A stretch of 64,000 nucleotides of DNA from the NCBI RefSeq assembly GCF_030272615.1, contig NC_081413.1:186836669-186900668 (forward strand), given 5' to 3'. The position numbers and the translations under genes were made by a program. Under the pieces are notes generated by a model. It searched no databases and was not told the origin of the DNA. It saw only the letters and a list, made by a program, of their open reading frames with translations. Source of the stretch: Cryptomeria japonica (Eukaryota; Streptophyta; Pinopsida; Cupressales; Cupressaceae). Below are positions 11,041 through 23,331 of this stretch, in pieces; the stretch's first letter is position 1, and each line of letters begins with the position of its first letter.

Positions 11041-12593
11041 CATTGAATATCATTGTCAGGTACATGAAAAGAAATTTGAGCATACAAATGCTTATATTTA
11101 CCAATGAAATCAATCACTTTTTCTTTAACACCTTGTTTACAATGCATTAAATCAGTCAAAGTGATTTTAGGACCAATGTTATTTTTAAATTGTTGGATGA
11201 AAGTATTTTCTAGTTGTTGAAAAGAAGTGATTGAATAAGAAGAAAAAGAGCAATACCATTGTAAAGCCTTATCTCGTAATGTTCTTGTAAACAGTTTTGC
11301 AAGCAATCTTTGATCATAAGCAAAATCGGTACACAAGGTTTGAGATGTTTTGACATGTGTAATAGGATCACATTTTCCATTATAGAGTTCCAATTGAGGG
11401 ACATCAACATGATTAGGTGGAATGACTTTAACAATATCAAGAGAAAGTGGGCTCGCAACATCAAAGGTGGGCACACTAAACTTGGATTGACTCATAGACG
11501 CAATTTCTTTTTGTAAGGAAGACACGGTTTGAGCAAGATTGTTAATGGTTGCTTCGGTAGAATAATTGATGTTAGAAATGGTTGATTGAGAAGGTGGTGC
11601 AATGTTATTGAAGGAAGGCATGTATTGAGAATAAGGTGGTGGAACATTATGATAAGTAGGCATAGGTGATGATTGCGTAGGAAACGTGACACTCAAAGGA
11701 GGAATAAAATTGTTGAATGAATTGCCCCCTTGTGTCACATTGATTGGTTGAGGGATAATATGAATACTTATGGAAGACATAGGTAAAGATGGAGGATTAA
11801 ATGAAGAAGAGGGATTACCCCCATGACCAATGATTGTAGGAATGACATTTTGAGTTGATGTAGCCATGATATTTGAAATGAAAGTAGGAACACTAGCCAT
11901 TGAAGTGGCCAAAGAAATAGAAGAATCAATTTGATTTGAAGGTTGTGAATAACCTAAGTTCTCAGCACAACTCATGATAGGCATGACATTAGAATCAACA
12001 ATATGAGCAATTTCACTCAATATATCAATTCCATTCTCATCACTTTGAATCATGCATTTAAGGCATTCAATTAATGGAAGAGCTTCACTATTAGGGTACT
12101 CTTGGTACATCCATTGTTGAAAGTTATCAAATTGATTGTACAATTTTTAAAGTAGGTCTATGGAAACTCTAGTCAAAGCTTCTTCTTCATCATAGGATTG
12201 ATCAATTGGATAGATAGGGACATGATTAGGATGGGAAGCATTAGCATTATCTGTTGACGTGTGTTTTGACACACTCACCACCTCTCCTGAAAAGCAATAA
12301 GTTCCAAAAAAACTAACTACTCCAAGGTCTTTATAGTCGGGTCTTGATGATGATGGGTAGCTCAATGGTTGATGCAATTGTACTTGTGAAGGGGCCAAAT
12401 AGTTAAACGAATCCCAATAACTTTCAATAACTTCACTCTTTTTTTTTTTTTGTATTTTATGATTTAAGATTCTCTTTCGAAATAAACTGCAAAGATAGGG
12501 AAACAAGAAAATAACAATAAAACTATTTAAATAACAACTTAATGAGCTACTTTGTAAGTACCCTGCAATCCAAAAATCATTAGTATCATCCAA
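11040..12593 (-). pseudogene. Gag capsid protein
   Basis: The core retrotransposon gag domain is clear near the C-terminus: LELYNGKCDPITHV, then LFTRTLRDKALQWYCSF and FQQLENTFIQQFKN, the conserved capsid motifs of Ty3/gypsy gag. The N-terminal half is rich in Ser, Pro, Asn and Gln. The frame is open to 12593 apart from one TAA at 12147-12149, across which it continues cleanly (VSIDLL before, NQFDNFQQWMY after). Gag assembles the virus-like particle that encloses the element RNA. The true start codon is not certain, because the first 100 codons look like noncoding sequence. Confidence 0.85.
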
Positions 12594-12599
12594 ATAAAC

Positions 12600-13260
12600 A
12601 TTAATTAACAGACCTCCAATAAAACTGCAAAGTCAACAACCTCACAAATTTATGGAAAGAATATCACCACAATATCGTCTATCCCAGTAATTCTCATACA
12701 CCACTTACGTACGCAGTATGATTCATAAAGCAATAAAAATAAGACCAGAACAAGTTGATTTCAAACAATAGACATTACCAGACTGCAAAGAACAAATTAA
12801 TAGCACATATACATAGATCAAGTAATCTATAAGATGCATATTAACTTCAAAGAATGTATCCTAAAAATAATCTAGTTCATAACAATTTGCAAAAAAAAAT
12901 CTAAAATCCCTAAGTGGGCCTCAAATCATCAATTTGTGGACCCCTACAAATGAATCAAACTCCTCAATTTATAGAGTTTCTTGTCCTACTTTCTAGGAGA
13001 TAAATCTACCTAAATTAAGAACTAAAGGCAAGGAGTCACAGTGGAAACACAAGTCTTTGCCTTAGACTCTAGTTAACGATTACAAATTTGGGACTGAGAG
13101 ACCACTACGAAGACAGTGCTGCATGAGCCAGGCTTTCGTAGTCATGCAAAATTTTGCTCAAAACTAAAGCGTAAGTTGGAGGTGGAGTTGAAGTCCCGCT
13201 GTGGTGTCACGCAAAAACTCCTTCAAAAAGTCATGCTATCATTAGCAGCTATATGTTTAT
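12600..13260. other. Intergenic stretch without recognised features
   Basis: No coding frame, LTR boundary or primer-binding site is recognisable between the gag element and the end of P1. It probably holds decayed element ends. Confidence 0.4.
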
Positions 13261-16200
13261 CTTTCATTTCTTTTTATAGGTCTTGTAATTATTGATGATA
13301 CATGCAATCACTTCAGCAGGTGGGTCAGCAACATGTTTAATCTTGAACTTGTACTTCCTCAAAATCTCCTCCGCATGCTTTCTTCCACCTTCAAACTCTT
13401 CTATTATTTTCGCAGCTCGTGGATACTAAGTTATCAAATATGTATACCTGTCCATCAACACAACATCAAACTAAATAGGAGCTGCAAAATGTTGTGCCTC
13501 ATATGCATCTCACAGGTGGAGTACCTGGTCCTCCTCCATATATCCAGCATTGGTCATATTAGGCCCAAAAAATTTGAAACTGTTTGCCAAAAATGTTGAG
13601 CTTCCGCTCCCACTGCTGAGAACAAGAAACTAATGCTCCTCCAGCCTGTATGGCCTTTACATATTCCCTCATGGTGTTTTGCAAGAATAATCTAATTTTA
13701 GAGGCATTTATTCATGCCCATGCTTTTGCTATAGCTGCCACCTGTCTTACCTCAACCAGTGCTTTTATATCTCCTTCTGGGAGTGATGAGGTTGAAGGTA
13801 GGTTATCATCTATACATGTATCTAAGGGCTTACCCATATCTACCAACAACTTCTTATATTGTTCTAGCTGTGCCTTGACCTCTTAATGGGAGATGTGCTC
13901 CTTTTCTATTCGGCCCCTGATGACACTAGTAGCAAGTTCTAATATATCTATCTCTCCCCACTTGATCTATTTACCCAGTTTTACATGTGAAACTTGGTAT
14001 TTAGGGGAGTCTTGACCTTCAGCTTGTGTTGGAATTGCTACATCAACAATCACTTCACTAGAACCTATCCTTGACAAATGATGCACTGTCTTTGCTCTCT
14101 TTGTTTTCCGTGGTTCTTCAGTGATGGCCTGTTGTAATGTAACCTTTGGTAGCACCAATTTCTTCTTCTTCTCAAAGGTGAAGTTTAACCATTGCGACAC
14201 ATCCTTATCCTTTTCACTTTCATGTGGCATGATATCAACAGTCACCACATGTACGTTTGACTGCTCCTCTGCTTCATCTTTCTCCTCTCCAGCTTGCTCC
14301 TGGGTTTGAATATATGGGGTTGATGTATCTGGTGAAATTTGGGAAGTTCGAAGAGTGACGTCAACATTCAAATACTATTGCCTATGAAACTCTCCTAACC
14401 TATCACTCATCTCTTCTTCAAACTCCCTGCCACCTTTATTTGTTTCCTCCATACCTTGCTTGTCAGCTATCTCTTTTAGTAGATCTTCTTGGTCTTTTGG
14501 AGTTAAGACAAATATTTCATCTAGTGAATCCTTAGGCTCATTTCATTCCTTCTCTCCCCCAGGTGGCTTCTCAATGAGTAGACCATGTTCATCAATGTTC
14601 ATGGGGTCAACTAGTACATGTTCCTTGAGCTTGGTAAACTTCTTTTCTCTCTTCCCTTTGGTTCATCTTTGTACCAGTTGTTCCATAAGTTGCTCATCCT
14701 CTTGGTCAGAATCTGATTCAATGTTATGAATGCTTACATTTTCTACAACAGGAAACAATACTATAGTTACTTGAGGTAATGTTGCTGATGTTGTTGCAAA
14801 ATACCAAATGATGTTGGCAAAGGGGTTGTAGTGGTTGACGTCAAAATTGGAGCCTGTGTGGTTGCAGTTGGCGGGGCTGAGTAGATATACTTGTCATATC
14901 AGGAGGAGGTTCGGTACTTTCATCATTTCTCCCTTGTTCATCTTCCTCTTGAGTGCCTTCTCCTAACCTTTGCCCAATTACTGCCCTAACGAGGAGTAAC
15001 TCCGCCAATGGCATAACTCCTAACCCTTCTCTAATTTTGAAATCAACAGCCTTCTTCAAAATTTTGACCTTTCTCATTTGCTCCTTGACTTTCTTGAGGA
15101 GTTCCCTAGTACTTTCTTTGGGTTTCACCGCCTCTTCTAGGTCTGTAGAGGTATTCTTTCTAGAGCTAGACCTTGTCTTGCATGCATACTCCTTATGAGC
15201 CCTTGACTGAGGAACACCTGAGGTTGATTCCTTTTTCTTCCCCTTTGAAGCACTCAACCTAACCCTCAAACTTAACCACTGCCTAGTTTTATCTATAATA
15301 GTTTGAGTTACTCTGTCTATATCCACCTCTTCCTACTCTGACCATCTGATTGGAGAGAGGGACTTCTTATCAATTTCCTATTCCTTATATGTAGGGTCTA
15401 ATAAATCACCATCATCCCTTAACTCTTTAGGGAGATTGGTCTCTATTTCAAAATTCCTTATCTGCAGAACTAAGAGCTTGGAATACTTTTTCTCTCTGAC
15501 TTCAAAACTATCTTGGAGGTTGGCCCAAAAATCCTCCAATATTGACTTGTGTCCCTCATATGCCTTTGTCATTATTTGCTTTAGTTTGTCATATAGGTCA
15601 TAATACTCTCTAGCATAATTTAATTCTTTTAAATTTAGATCTTGGAACTCCTGCTCTGCTGTCTTAGCTACCTGAATCTTGTAATAGGAAAAGTAACAAT
15701 TAGAAACTAAAAAATCCACACCTGTCTCATGTTTTGAAGACAAAAGTGATTGCAACCCAAGCATCTACCTGACATACTCTAATAATATAATGTGGTCATT
15801 GTAGTATCTTGGAAGCAACATAGGGCTCCTTGTGAATCCACTGACCCTAATATACGTGGAACGTTCATTCTGAATGAACCAACATGCCCATTCCTTGATT
15901 ATGGCCATTACTTCTGGTCTTATTCTATAACATGTGTCACCTGTGAGTTTGATGATGACAGGGAAAATGAAGGCATTGTTTATTCTTTTGTAATGTGCCT
16001 TTGCACTGCCTAGAGGGAGTTGGGTGAAATACTCCCACACCTTCTTTTGTTCTTCCTCATCTTTGAGCTGGCCCTTTGTCTACAAACCTAAAATTTTTCC
16101 TGCTCGAGCCGCTACCCAAACAACATATGAAGTGAAGAAGAATTTCTTCATTTTATGCACATCTACCAATTGCTTATGTATATTGTCTGATAAGATCTGA

Positions 16201-16863
16201 GCCCAATCAAAGTATTTATTTCCAATTAGAACCATAGTCATGTAGTGAAATATCCATGGGTGGAAGTGTCGGCAATCTGTCTTGCCAAAGGCCTTGCTCA
16301 GCATAATAATCAGGTCATGTTGTGGCTCCTTGAAATCAATCCTTAGATTGTCGTTGGTATTCAATCCTGTTTCTCTCCTCCTCGAGCCAATTTTCATTCA
16401 TATGCCTTTTTCTCAAAGCAATATCCCCATCCCATACTTTGATTTCTTCTTCCTCAGTTGTTAACAACACCTCTTCCTCTCTTAAAGGAATACCAAACAT
16501 ATATCCCAACATATCAGCAGATAAATCTATTACTGTCCTTCCTTGGGCATCGATGCACTTCCTAGTGTTTGCATTGTAGAAGTGTGCCACGGTCATAATG
16601 AATTTGGGGGCTTGGATGGATTGAGGAAAAATAGTTGCTTCGACCAGCTTGGATCTCTTGATCCTCCTGTAAGGAGTCTCTAGCCTTGGTTTATCCAATT
16701 GTGTTGCAATATCTTCTAATTCAACATGTCCTACCTCTATGTCAGTTGCCCATTTGATTTGAGAATCCAATTTTGAAACATAAACCTGCCCCTGATAATA
16801 GTTCTTCATGGTTGCGGGGAGTCTATCCAATTCCTTACCTTTCTTGCTGGAAGTTGGGTCCAT
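13260..16863 (-). pseudogene. P1: large unrecognised protein, retroelement-associated
   Basis: A coding region of about 1,200 codons reads from ATG at 16863 to about 13260. One frame is shared by most of it, with TAG stops at 16080, 15765, 15378 and near 15330 and at least two frameshifts (about 16380 and between 14840 and 14371). It contains FYNANTRKCIDAQGRTVIDL (about residue 95), FDWAQILSDNIHKQL, SGFTRSPMLLP, a coiled-coil-like Lys/Glu-rich middle, and a basic Ser/Thr-rich region. Two of these blocks match P2 at 54040, so the proteins are homologous. I recognise no enzyme motif. It lies downstream of a gypsy integrase fragment in the same orientation and might be a downstream extra ORF of that element, but independent origin is equally possible. 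Confidence 0.7.
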
Positions 16864-16929
16864 CTAAATTTTTTGATTTGCAAGAAAGAACCACAAATTA
16901 GCCTATCACATCATCAAATATATCAATTA

Positions 16930-18190
16930 TATTACCCACTTTGGGACTTCGGGGTTCCGAGGTGGAAAAGTCTTTCTAAAACAACCGACCTCAGAACTCC
17001 AAAGTCCCGAGGTTCGGAGGTAAGGATGGGCTAAAATAACATGGCCCGAAACTTCAGGGTTTTGAAGTTTCAAGTGGACCAAAATAATGGAGCCCGGGAA
17101 TCCGAGGTAAGACAAGACTAAAACAATAAACCCGAAACTCCTGGGTTTTGGGTTTCTGGGGTGGACTAAGTGTGCAACTCACCTGAAGTCCCGGGGTAGT
17201 TCAAATAATGACCTAAAAGATGTTCCAGAACTTCGGGGTTTCGAGTTAAAACAATGGCCTAAGAGGAAAGAACTTTTAAATTCCAGGGTTTTGGGGTTAG
17301 GTGTAGTTCATCAATTGGTCAAAAGGGGTGGTCCAGAACTTTGGGGGTTTGAGGTGAAAGCACAATCCAAAAAAGATCAACCTCAGACTCTGGGGCTGGA
17401 AAACCCTAAGGGATGCGGGAAGAATATGAACACGCAAAATGAGAAAAACCAAAAAAAGAAATTCTAAGATAAAAAACTAAAAGATCTAAACTAGAAAACA
17501 CAAAGAGGGCAAATAAATCTACCAACCTGGCAGAAGAAATCCCTCAAAAACTCGGCGATACAAAGGTGTGAAGTCGAGAGGCAGAGCAAGGAAGTCGGAA
17601 AACTTTAATGTACAAATGAGCTCAAAAAGTTTCATTTCCTCTATTTGTACTCGTGATATTCCTTCCGTATAGTCATCTTAAACATGACCTCGGGACTCCG
17701 GGGTTCTAAGGTCAACAAACAAGAAAAGCCAAAAAGACCTCAGAACTCTAGGGTTCCAGGGTCAAAACAAGCAGGGGCACCTCGAGACTCTAGGGTTCCG
17801 GGGTTTCGAGGTGGACAAAGAAAAACAAGCAAAGCAACTTCGGGACTCCAGGGTTCTGAGGTTCTGGGGTTTCAAAGACAACACAACTTCCAGACTCTGA
17901 GGTTCCAGAATGACTAACAACAAAACATGAAGAACTTGAAATTTCGGGACTTCGAGATTCTGAGGCTTCAATGACAAAAAGTGACAAGGCACGAATTCAA
18001 GACTCTAGGGTTCCGAGGTTCCAAGGTTGTGACAAATACAAGAAACAAAATCCTACCTCGGAACTCCAGGGTTCTGGGGTAATAACACAACAAAAAACAA
18101 GTGCCTACCTTGGAACTCTGGGGTTCTAGGGCAAGACTTAAAAAACAGGCAAAGGACACCTCGAAACTTCGAGGTTCTGAAGTGTCAAGG
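16930..18190. repeat. Dispersed array of GC-rich quasi-palindromic motifs
   Basis: A motif of about 26 bp, close to ACCTCGGGACTCCGGGGTT followed by CCGAGGT, recurs roughly every 50-80 bp. One cluster lies at 16930-17400 and a second at 17680-18190. The two halves of the motif (ACCTCGG and CCGAGGT) are reverse complements, so each copy can fold on itself. Copies vary by substitutions. The array flanks the presumed promoter and leader of P1. Confidence 0.85.
17400..17680 (-). promoter_or_regulatory. Possible promoter/leader of P1
   Basis: Between the two motif clusters, the minus strand contains GAGTACAAATAGAGG (about 17650), a TATA-like sequence. A pyrimidine-rich stretch resembling a plant 5' leader follows. 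P2 has a similar GAGTACAAGTATT block at about 53800. The call is weak and based on these resemblances. Confidence 0.3.
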
Positions 18191-18359
18191 AAAAAACTCA
18201 AAAAAAAAAAGCTACAAAAAGCAAAAAGGAGGGACCCATATATTCAAGACAATGAAACTAATGGGGTTAGGTATGTAGGGCATAACAAATGGCGACTATC
18301 TGGGAAAAATGACTCTAGGCATTTTAGAACTTCAGAATCTTTGATATAAGTTGACACCT

Positions 18360-19055
18360 AAGGCTACTATCATTAAAAAGAATGTACAAGAGTGCAAAGA
18401 TGAGTGGACCAATGAACAAACAACCAAGTCTAGAACTTAACAAGATTAACTCTTAAGTGTGCACGCATGATTTATTACTCTATCATTCTCGATAATGATG
18501 ACAAACAAAGGAAATTGAGCCCAAGCTACGTAGGTGAAGTCAACCAATGTGTTTCGTGCAAGGTTATCCTGGGCATAGCTCTGCTACCAGTCGAGCATTC
18601 ATAGCCCCGATAGAGGTACCTCTGGCTCCCATCAAGCAACGCTCCACTGCCAGCCAGGCATCCATAGCCCCAGTGGAGATTACTTGAAACACCCAAGTTT
18701 AGTTGCTTTAAGTGGATCATTTCTTTTCTCTCTTTTTTTTTAACATCATATAATATAAAGGGATTGTTTCTTTCGACCTTTAAGAAACTTTCAAACATTG
18801 AAGTCCGATCACTGGGTTGGGAGCCATGGTGGACAATGTGAAACATATCGACTTCTGATTTTTCACTTAGAAACAAGTTCATTTGATACCTTACAAAATT
18901 TTCTGATGTAACTTAATGTGATGGTAGTGTTGAGTAATCAGGTTAGCCTCTTCCAAGTGAGAGTCAAGAACTCAAATCATATTTAAACTATTATATACCA
19001 CCTTGGATGAGTGTAGATAAAGGTTTCAAAATTAACCAAATAATAATGAAGCTAT
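18360..19055 (-). other. 3' noncoding region of a gypsy element
   Basis: No gene is seen. It includes at 18560-18690 two copies of a block containing TGCCAGCC and GCATCCATAGCCCC. Related blocks occur at 25785-25895 in the noncoding 3' region of the Tat element, which supports assignment to a gypsy 3' region. Confidence 0.5.
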
Positions 19056-19336
19056 AAAGAGCAAAGAGTCAAAGTCTCCCAAAATTTTCCAATTTTTCAT
19101 GCAAAGAACACCTACCTTTCAGAATCCTTGAGAATAAACATGTGTCTCGACATAACAAAACGAAACAAAACCAAACTAAATAAGCAAACAAAATAAAGAG
19201 CAAAGAGTCGAAGTCTCCCAAAATTTTCCAATTTGTCATGCAAAGAACACCTAGCTTTTAGAATCCTTGAGAATAAACACGTGTCCTGACATAACAAAAC
19301 GAAACAAAACCAAACTAAACAAGAAAACAAAATAGA
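19056..19336. repeat. 141-bp direct tandem duplication
   Basis: The block starting AGAGCAAAGAGTCAAAGTC at 19056 is repeated from 19197 with few substitutions. It is followed by an A/C-rich low-complexity tract to about 19430. It lies just after the integrase fragment in element orientation. Confidence 0.85.
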
Positions 19337-19471
19337 AATGGAAACAGGCACGCAACAAAACAAAAACAAAAACATGCAACCAACACACAAACTCAAACAA
19401 GCAACCGAGCAAACAAAACAAAACAAAACAACTAATCTACTATAGTACAATAGGTCGAGCTCCACTGTGGA

Positions 19472-20090
19472 TTAATCAAAATATTGCTTGAGGAACTGAC
19501 CATTGACGAGCAATGGTACAAGTTCTCCAGTCAAAGAGCTCAACATAAAAGTGTTCTCCCCTAAAATTTCAGCAACCTGGTAAGGACCTAACCACAACTT
19601 CTCAAAATTATGGTGATCACCCTTCTTTTCCTTGGCCTTGTCCCATAACAAAACTAAGTTAGAGATCCAAAAGGCTTTCACCTTGGCTCTTTTATCAAAC
19701 CATCACTTAACAACTGCTTGATGCTTAACGAAGTGTTGAAGGGTATTAATCCTTTTCTCATCAAGTTTTAATAGATTCATGAGACAAACTTCTACTTGAT
19801 CCTCAATTTGAAGTTCTTTCATTAGCTAGAGGATAGGTATTTATAGATTGATCGGGAAAACAGGGGTTTATCCATAAACAAGGTAATACGAAGAAGTTCC
19901 CAGGGTGGCTTTAACTCTAGTTCGATCAGCCCATAGAGCGTACCTCAACTGATTGTGCCAATCCCTGATATTTTTCTCAAGTAGCTTCTTAATAACATCT
20001 AAGATATTCTTATTCATGGATTCAGCCACTCCATTACCTTGCGGATAGTAATTAGACGATAATTTAATACCACCCGTGCTATGCTTAAAT
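19472..20090 (-). pseudogene. Gypsy integrase C-terminal fragment
   Basis: The end of the integrase core is seen as YYPQGNGVAESMNKNILDV, containing the catalytic-Glu block. It is followed by ALWADRTRVKATLGTS and, after a stop or shift, LWLGPYQVAEILGENTF with LVNGQFLKQYF, the GPY/F module of gypsy integrases. Integrase joins element DNA to the genome. The upstream part is missing: the Tat-element LTR at 20250 lies just to the right, so the host copy was probably split by that insertion and its other half is not found here. Confidence 0.85.
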
Positions 20091-20249
20091 ACATCATTGC
20101 TAAATGGGAAATAAGGACAATCACAAATTCCTTAACTATCTAAGCAATTCAAACATAAAACCAATGAAATAGATGCAAAATGAAATTAAATTAAACAATA
20201 TGAAACTCCCTATTGTGCATCATGGCTTCCATTGTTCTTCTTCTCTCTG

Positions 20250-21261
20250 TGTTATGATGGCTCCTAGATATTGCACTGGCAACCTGCAATGGACACAAAG
20301 ATTCAAAGTTCGTGATCTAGAGGAATTGTGAGGATTGAATGCTCAATTTATAGATTTTTGGATGAGATTGATTGAAAGGTGGAACAAATTGATCAAGAGG
20401 TGGAACTCAGGTGAGCTCACATGCTAATTGATAGTTGAACTGCTGACTTGGAGGTGAAACATAACAGATTGAATAGATTAATTGAGTCAGCTGATTGAGA
20501 AAAAGCTAACTGAAAGAAGAAAATGAATGATTGGAAGAAATAAAGAAGATGACAAAGAGAACTAGAAGATGGAAATAGAGACTGGAGAGATAAATGATTT
20601 AATTAATTAATTTAGCATGTGCTTGCACTTTAACTTAGATTTTAATTTAATCTTTGCATGAGATTTATTCAAATAATTAAATTTATTCAATTCAATTTAG
20701 TATTTGAATATATTTAGAACTTGACTTTGATTTTCAATTTGGTTTTTGAAAACATGCACATGTATTTGAATTTGGAAGAAATTAGAAGAATATGAAATTA
20801 AATGAAATTAGAATTTGGGGATTTGGAAATGGAAGAATTAATTGGTTAATTAAATAATTTAAAGAAACTATTTAATTATTTTAGAAATGGACTTTAATTA
20901 AATAATAAAGATTATTTAATTTAAAGGATTAAATCATAATTAATTAATAATAAATATTTAATTAATATTTAGAAAAGGGTTAATGATTAGATGATTATAG
21001 ATAGAAATTGAGAATAAAATTATTTAAATAATAAAGATTATTTAAATTGGGTAATTAATCAGAATTAATTAAATAATAAATATTTAATTAATATTTAGAA
21101 AATGATTAAAATGATGATAGAATAGGAAATAGAATAAATAGTAAGATGATGAGGAAATATGAAATTAGAAGAATAAGATTAATTAACTTAATTAAATAAT
21201 TATTTAATCAATTAGAGGAATAATTAGTACATGATCAATGAGACATTTTTAGGTGTCTACA
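20250..21261 (-). repeat. 3' LTR of the minus Tat element
   Basis: The LTR starts on the minus strand TGTAGACACCTAAAAATG at 21261 after the polypurine tract, and ends at about 20250 with TCATAACA. Its start is nearly the same as that of the plus Tat-like LTRs at 30319 and 39028 (TGTATACACCTAAAAATGG), and it shares their AT-rich 'attaattaaat' body. About 1012 bp. The left boundary is inferred from the TG/CA rule and from a 'ttgcagg' block that also precedes the ends of the plus LTRs. Confidence 0.75.
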
Positions 21262-21280
21262 TTTGCCCCTCTTTGAGACA
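21262..21280 (-). other. Polypurine tract of the minus Tat element
   Basis: On the minus strand, TGTCTCAAAGAGGGGCAAA precedes the LTR. The plus Tat-like element has CTTCAAAGAGGGGCAAAA in the same place (39010-39027). Confidence 0.85.
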
Positions 21281-21538
21281 ATGTTGGAATGATATTGTTT
21301 CAAAGAAAATGAAAAATTCTGCCCCAGTATGCCTTGGTACCACTGTATAGTGTAAATATGCCCCCTCGAAAAAGGTGGTTGAAAAATTCAAAAATTGAGA
21401 CCATGTTTTCGATATCAGTATAATAAGTAGTTGTGTGAAGTTTTGTGTGATTTCGAAATCGTTTGAGTAGGCTACAAGTTTTTTGAAGCTGGCGAGGACC
21501 ACGGGCGTCGAGGTGTCAAAAAAACCCTAATTTTGAGC

Positions 21539-21546
21539 TATAAATA
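21539..21546 (+). promoter_or_regulatory. TATA box of the antisense PMD gene
   Basis: TATAAATA (in the context CTATAAATAGAGA) lies about 95 bp upstream of the first ATG of the PMD gene (21640). This is a typical plant TATA context. It drives the strand opposite to the retroelement and sits within 280 bp of the element's polypurine tract. Confidence 0.6.
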
Positions 21547-21716
21547 GAGATTTTAGGTTTTCATTTGCTCATTTGGTATTTGGTAAGTTCTTTGTTTTCT
21601 CTGCAAATCTTGTGCTTTCTTTCGAGTATTTGATCATCATGGTTGGTTATAGAGCTCTATTGCACCTATCTAACCAAGTTCGTTCATATTAGAGACCTCC
21701 TGGGACTGGCGACATG

Positions 21717-22129
21717 GTATTTTTCTATTTTTTTTTTTCTTATTTTTTGCCTATTTTCGCTATTTTTCATAAAATTTTCAGTGTTCAATTTTTCCTTTGC
21801 ATCATGCAATAGTCTGTTGGTTTTTACGCATTTGTGCTTAATGTTACACAAACGCTCATAATGTCACGCATTAGCCATTAACATTACGCATTAGTGCATA
21901 ATGTTACACATTCATTGATTTCTTTACGCAATAGTGTTTATTGTAACGCATGCGCTCCTTCCAGTACACATTTGCTATAAACGTTACGCATAAGCCATAA
22001 TTGTACCACATTAGTAGTAAACATCACACATTCATTGTATGTAAATGTTTTTTGTCACGCGTTTGAGAAATTTTTGTTTTGTGTTTTAGTAATCCGATAT
22101 CTGATATTTTGAACTTTTTCTCTTTGCAG
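21717..22129 (+). other. Candidate intron of the PMD gene
   Basis: The donor ACATG|GTATTT and a pyrimidine-rich acceptor TTTTTCTCTTTGCAG|G flank 413 bp. The interval has no PMD similarity, while the sequence after it returns to PMD-like coding. It contains a minisatellite with an exact 20-bp period. Prediction only. Confidence 0.6.
21826..22045 (+). repeat. Minisatellite with exact 20-bp period (11 units)
   Basis: Eleven consecutive 20-bp units start at 21826, 21846, 21866 and so on to 22026. Ten begin ACGCA or ACACA, and the one at 22006 begins CCACA. A consensus is close to ACGCATTAGTGCATAATGTT. The first five bases are far better conserved than the rest and no unit has changed length. It lies wholly within the candidate PMD intron. 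Confidence 0.93.
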
Positions 22130-23331
22130 GAGAACATTGGAGTGCTATACTGCTGATAGAGCAAACCCAATGGACTTGATCTTCGTGCTGATTTACTTGA
22201 TGAGGAGATTGAGCATATCTGACAACATGGTTTGTACTATGTGTTACACTTGCCAGAGGTGATGACCAACAGGGCCATGATTACAACATTGATAGAGTAG
22301 TGGCATTCTGAGACATGTTCTTTCCATCTTTCGACTAGTGAGGCATCCATTACCTTAGAAGATGTATGGCATATATTGCGTATTCCGATTCATGGTGAGA
22401 GAGTTGTATATGACCATGATGATGGCATTACTGGATTGTGTGCACTTTTTGAGTGTGAGATATAGGACTTGCAGATCAGTGGTCGATATGACATCGCTTG
22501 GGCCCAGTTAGATTATGATGACATGACTATTGTATTGTGCAGTATTGTTGGTGGTTTGTTGATACCTGATAGATGAGGTCACAGATTTCCAATGGGATGG
22601 GGCAGAGTGATCTATGATATGATTTCTCATCAACGAGTATATGCTTGGGGTCCATGTCTTCTTGCCATGTTGTATTATCAGATGCATGGGATTGTATATC
22701 TTGGGTATTGGTCTATCAGTTGTGGTGTGACATTGCTCCGGACTTGGGCATGGGAACATATTTCTATTTCGAGGCTTGTTACTCATGTTGATTTGCAGCC
22801 TGGCGAGCCTTATCCTTTTAGGTACACAACAGGTATCAGACATAGGGGTTCAAGTAACACCTTGTATTGGAGACATCCGTTTGACATACTTCAACATTTT
22901 ATTTGGAGACCATACTTAGATTGCCTCGGTTGGGTGGATGACATAGTACACTTGCCTTTCTATCGACAACAAAGGTATCTAATCAGTAGGACTTTTGAGA
23001 TGCACCGGATTATAGAGATGTATCTCCCAGGTCGGGTATTGAGACAGTTTGGAGAGGTACAAGTGACACCAGTTGTTACTGCTTACTTTGCTCGTGTATC
23101 TCGAGAGGTATCTGATTGGAGGGTGTGCATACAGTCGCATGTTGCTTCTGCTGAGTTTGATGCTCTTCAACCATTACTTTGGGGTTGGGGTAGAGGTGCA
23201 ACGGATCTAGGGACTATGCTGGAGTATGATGCATGGTTTGCCAGACATAGGCCCATTCCACTTACTGATCCTATTGTTCCGATTACAACATAACATATTC
23301 ACCATCCTAGGCCGAGATTGAGGCTAGAGTT

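Larger units (their letters stand above)
6926..12600 (-). mobile_element. Non-autonomous gag-protease LTR retrotransposon (TR-GAG type)
   Basis: On the minus strand the order is gag, zinc-knuckle region, protease-like domain, proline-rich tail, noncoding region, polypurine tract and LTR. No reverse transcriptase, RNase H or integrase follows the protease, and only about 800 bp separate the last coding frame from the polypurine tract. This matches elements that keep only gag and depend on a partner for replication. The zinc-knuckle form and the gag core resemble the Tat lineage of Ty3/gypsy. The 5' LTR is not recognisable to the right of 12600. Confidence 0.75.

Noticed and set aside
21518-21535. 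Telomere-like repeat (AAAACCCTAA)
   Set aside because: Only one unit is present; it is a common element of plant leader regions.
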